Source: Bacillota bacterium
GTDB taxonomy: Bacteria; Bacillota; Clostridia; Oscillospirales; Oscillospiraceae
Assembly: GCA_023459875.1 (NCBI GenBank)
Contig: JAEWRY010000002.1
Location: 1 to 64,000, forward strand
Direction: 5' to 3'
Length of the DNA: 64,000 bases
Of this stretch, positions 63,622 through 64,000 are shown piece by piece. The notes beneath the pieces were generated by a model that worked only from the letters and a program-made list of their open reading frames with translations, did not search any database and was not told the DNA's origin. Each line of letters begins with the position of its first letter. Position 1 is the stretch's first letter. Position numbers and translations under genes: made by a program.

Positions 63622-64000
63622 ATGAAAAAGCATTTCGTGAAGTCTCTCGCAGCGCTTCTGGCTCTGGCGATGTTCCTCGGCCTAGCTGCCTGCGGTGGCA
63701 GCAGTTCCGCTCCCGCCTCCAGCGCCCAGCCCAGCGCCAGCGCCGCTCCCTCCAGCGATAAGGTCTATGAGCTCCGTCTGGCCTCCACCCAGGCCGACGG
63801 CAACGACCTGGACAAGACCCTGGACCTTTTTGCCAAGCTGGCCGACGAGAAGTCCAACGGCCGCCTGAAGATTACCGTCTACCCCGGCACCGTTCTGGGC
63901 GACGAGCTGACCACCACAGAGATGTGCCAGCAGGGTCAGTTGGATATCACCATGACCTCCACCGGCGTGCTCGAGAACTTCTGCCCCGAGTTTTCCATTA
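63622..64000 (+). CDS. dctP: TRAP transporter substrate-binding lipoprotein, N-terminal part
   Basis: The reading frame is open to the window end, so the gene is incomplete (126 codons seen). Lipoprotein signal with lipobox LGLAAC (Cys 24), a Ser/Ala/Pro-rich linker and the start of a DctP fold: YELRLASTQADGNDLDKTLD, KLADEKSNGRLKITVYPGTVLG and EMCQQGQLDITMTSTGVL. AAGGAG lies 8 bp upstream of ATG 63622. It probably continues into dctQ and dctM beyond the window. It should deliver the acid metabolised by PrpD2 and partners. Confidence 0.85.
   Translation, partial: MKKHFVKSLAALLALAMFLGLAACGGSSSAPASSAQPSASAAPSSDKVYELRLASTQADGNDLDKTLDLFAKLADEKSNGRLKITVYPGTVLGDELTTTEMCQQGQLDITMTSTGVLENFCPEFSI

Overview
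The window looks like chromosome of an anaerobic, Gram-positive-type bacterium of the class Clostridia, probably near the Oscillospirales. The reasons are two pyruvate:ferredoxin oxidoreductases, oxygen-labile Fe-S enzymes, many lipoprotein-anchored transporters, Firmicutes-style GGAGG ribosome sites, and a G+C content that looks somewhat above 50 percent. The genus cannot be fixed from the sequence. No rRNA gene, complete tRNA gene, CRISPR array or intact insertion sequence was seen.

Layout. (1) 1-192 and 15991-16253 are two inverted copies of a MITE-like, hairpin-rich repeat that bracket the first 16 kb. (2) 200-9270 (minus) is a ten-gene Mrp/Mbh-type cation/proton antiporter operon with a split MrpA and four large antiporter-like subunits. 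(3) 9970-15889 holds sfsA, a MarR-controlled heterodimeric ABC exporter with one half broken, a small ferredoxin and an XRE-cupin regulator. (4) 16426-18846 holds an exported metallo-beta-lactamase-fold hydrolase behind a sigma-54 promoter, and a sigma-54 activator without a sensor domain. (5) 18972-30821 is a CoA-thioester catabolic island: TRAP transporter, SDR and thiolase on the minus strand; a TetR regulator; then VOC epimerase-like, CaiB CoA-transferase, SDR, an HMG-CoA-synthase-like/DUF35 fusion, an SCP-x-type thiolase and a small Cys protein on the plus strand. Two near-identical promoter modules flank the TetR gene. (6) 30984-32609 holds a ferredoxin-like protein, a cupin and a gamma-carbonic anhydrase. 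(7) 32807-44907 is a lactate island: PFOR, lactate permease, lactate racemase LarA, FAD-linked D-lactate dehydrogenase, a 2-hydroxyacid dehydrogenase, a LutB-LutA fusion and LutC, with GntR-type (PdhR/LldR-like) operator sites. (8) 45588-48487 is a two-component system and an exported Gly-rich protein, followed by a 3' fragment of tRNA-Thr. (9) 49146-52682 is a second, nearly identical PFOR. (10) 52786-64000 is a di/tricarboxylate island: DASS transporter, dimethylmalate/methylisocitrate-lyase-type enzyme, two-subunit aconitase-family hydratase, PrpF/methylitaconate-isomerase, two MmgE/PrpD proteins, a LysR regulator, an MBL hydrolase and the start of a second TRAP binding protein.

How it fits together. 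The inferred theme is fermentation of organic acids. Lactate is imported, racemised and oxidised to pyruvate; branched di- or tricarboxylates are isomerised, hydrated and cleaved, also giving pyruvate. PFOR turns pyruvate into acetyl-CoA and reduced ferredoxin. The Mrp-type complex could trade ion gradients for pH or Na+ balance. The island at 19-31 kb looks like a dedicated, separately regulated pathway for an unknown acid activated by CoA transfer and broken down by a thiolase/DUF35 system. It is the best candidate here for undescribed biochemistry.
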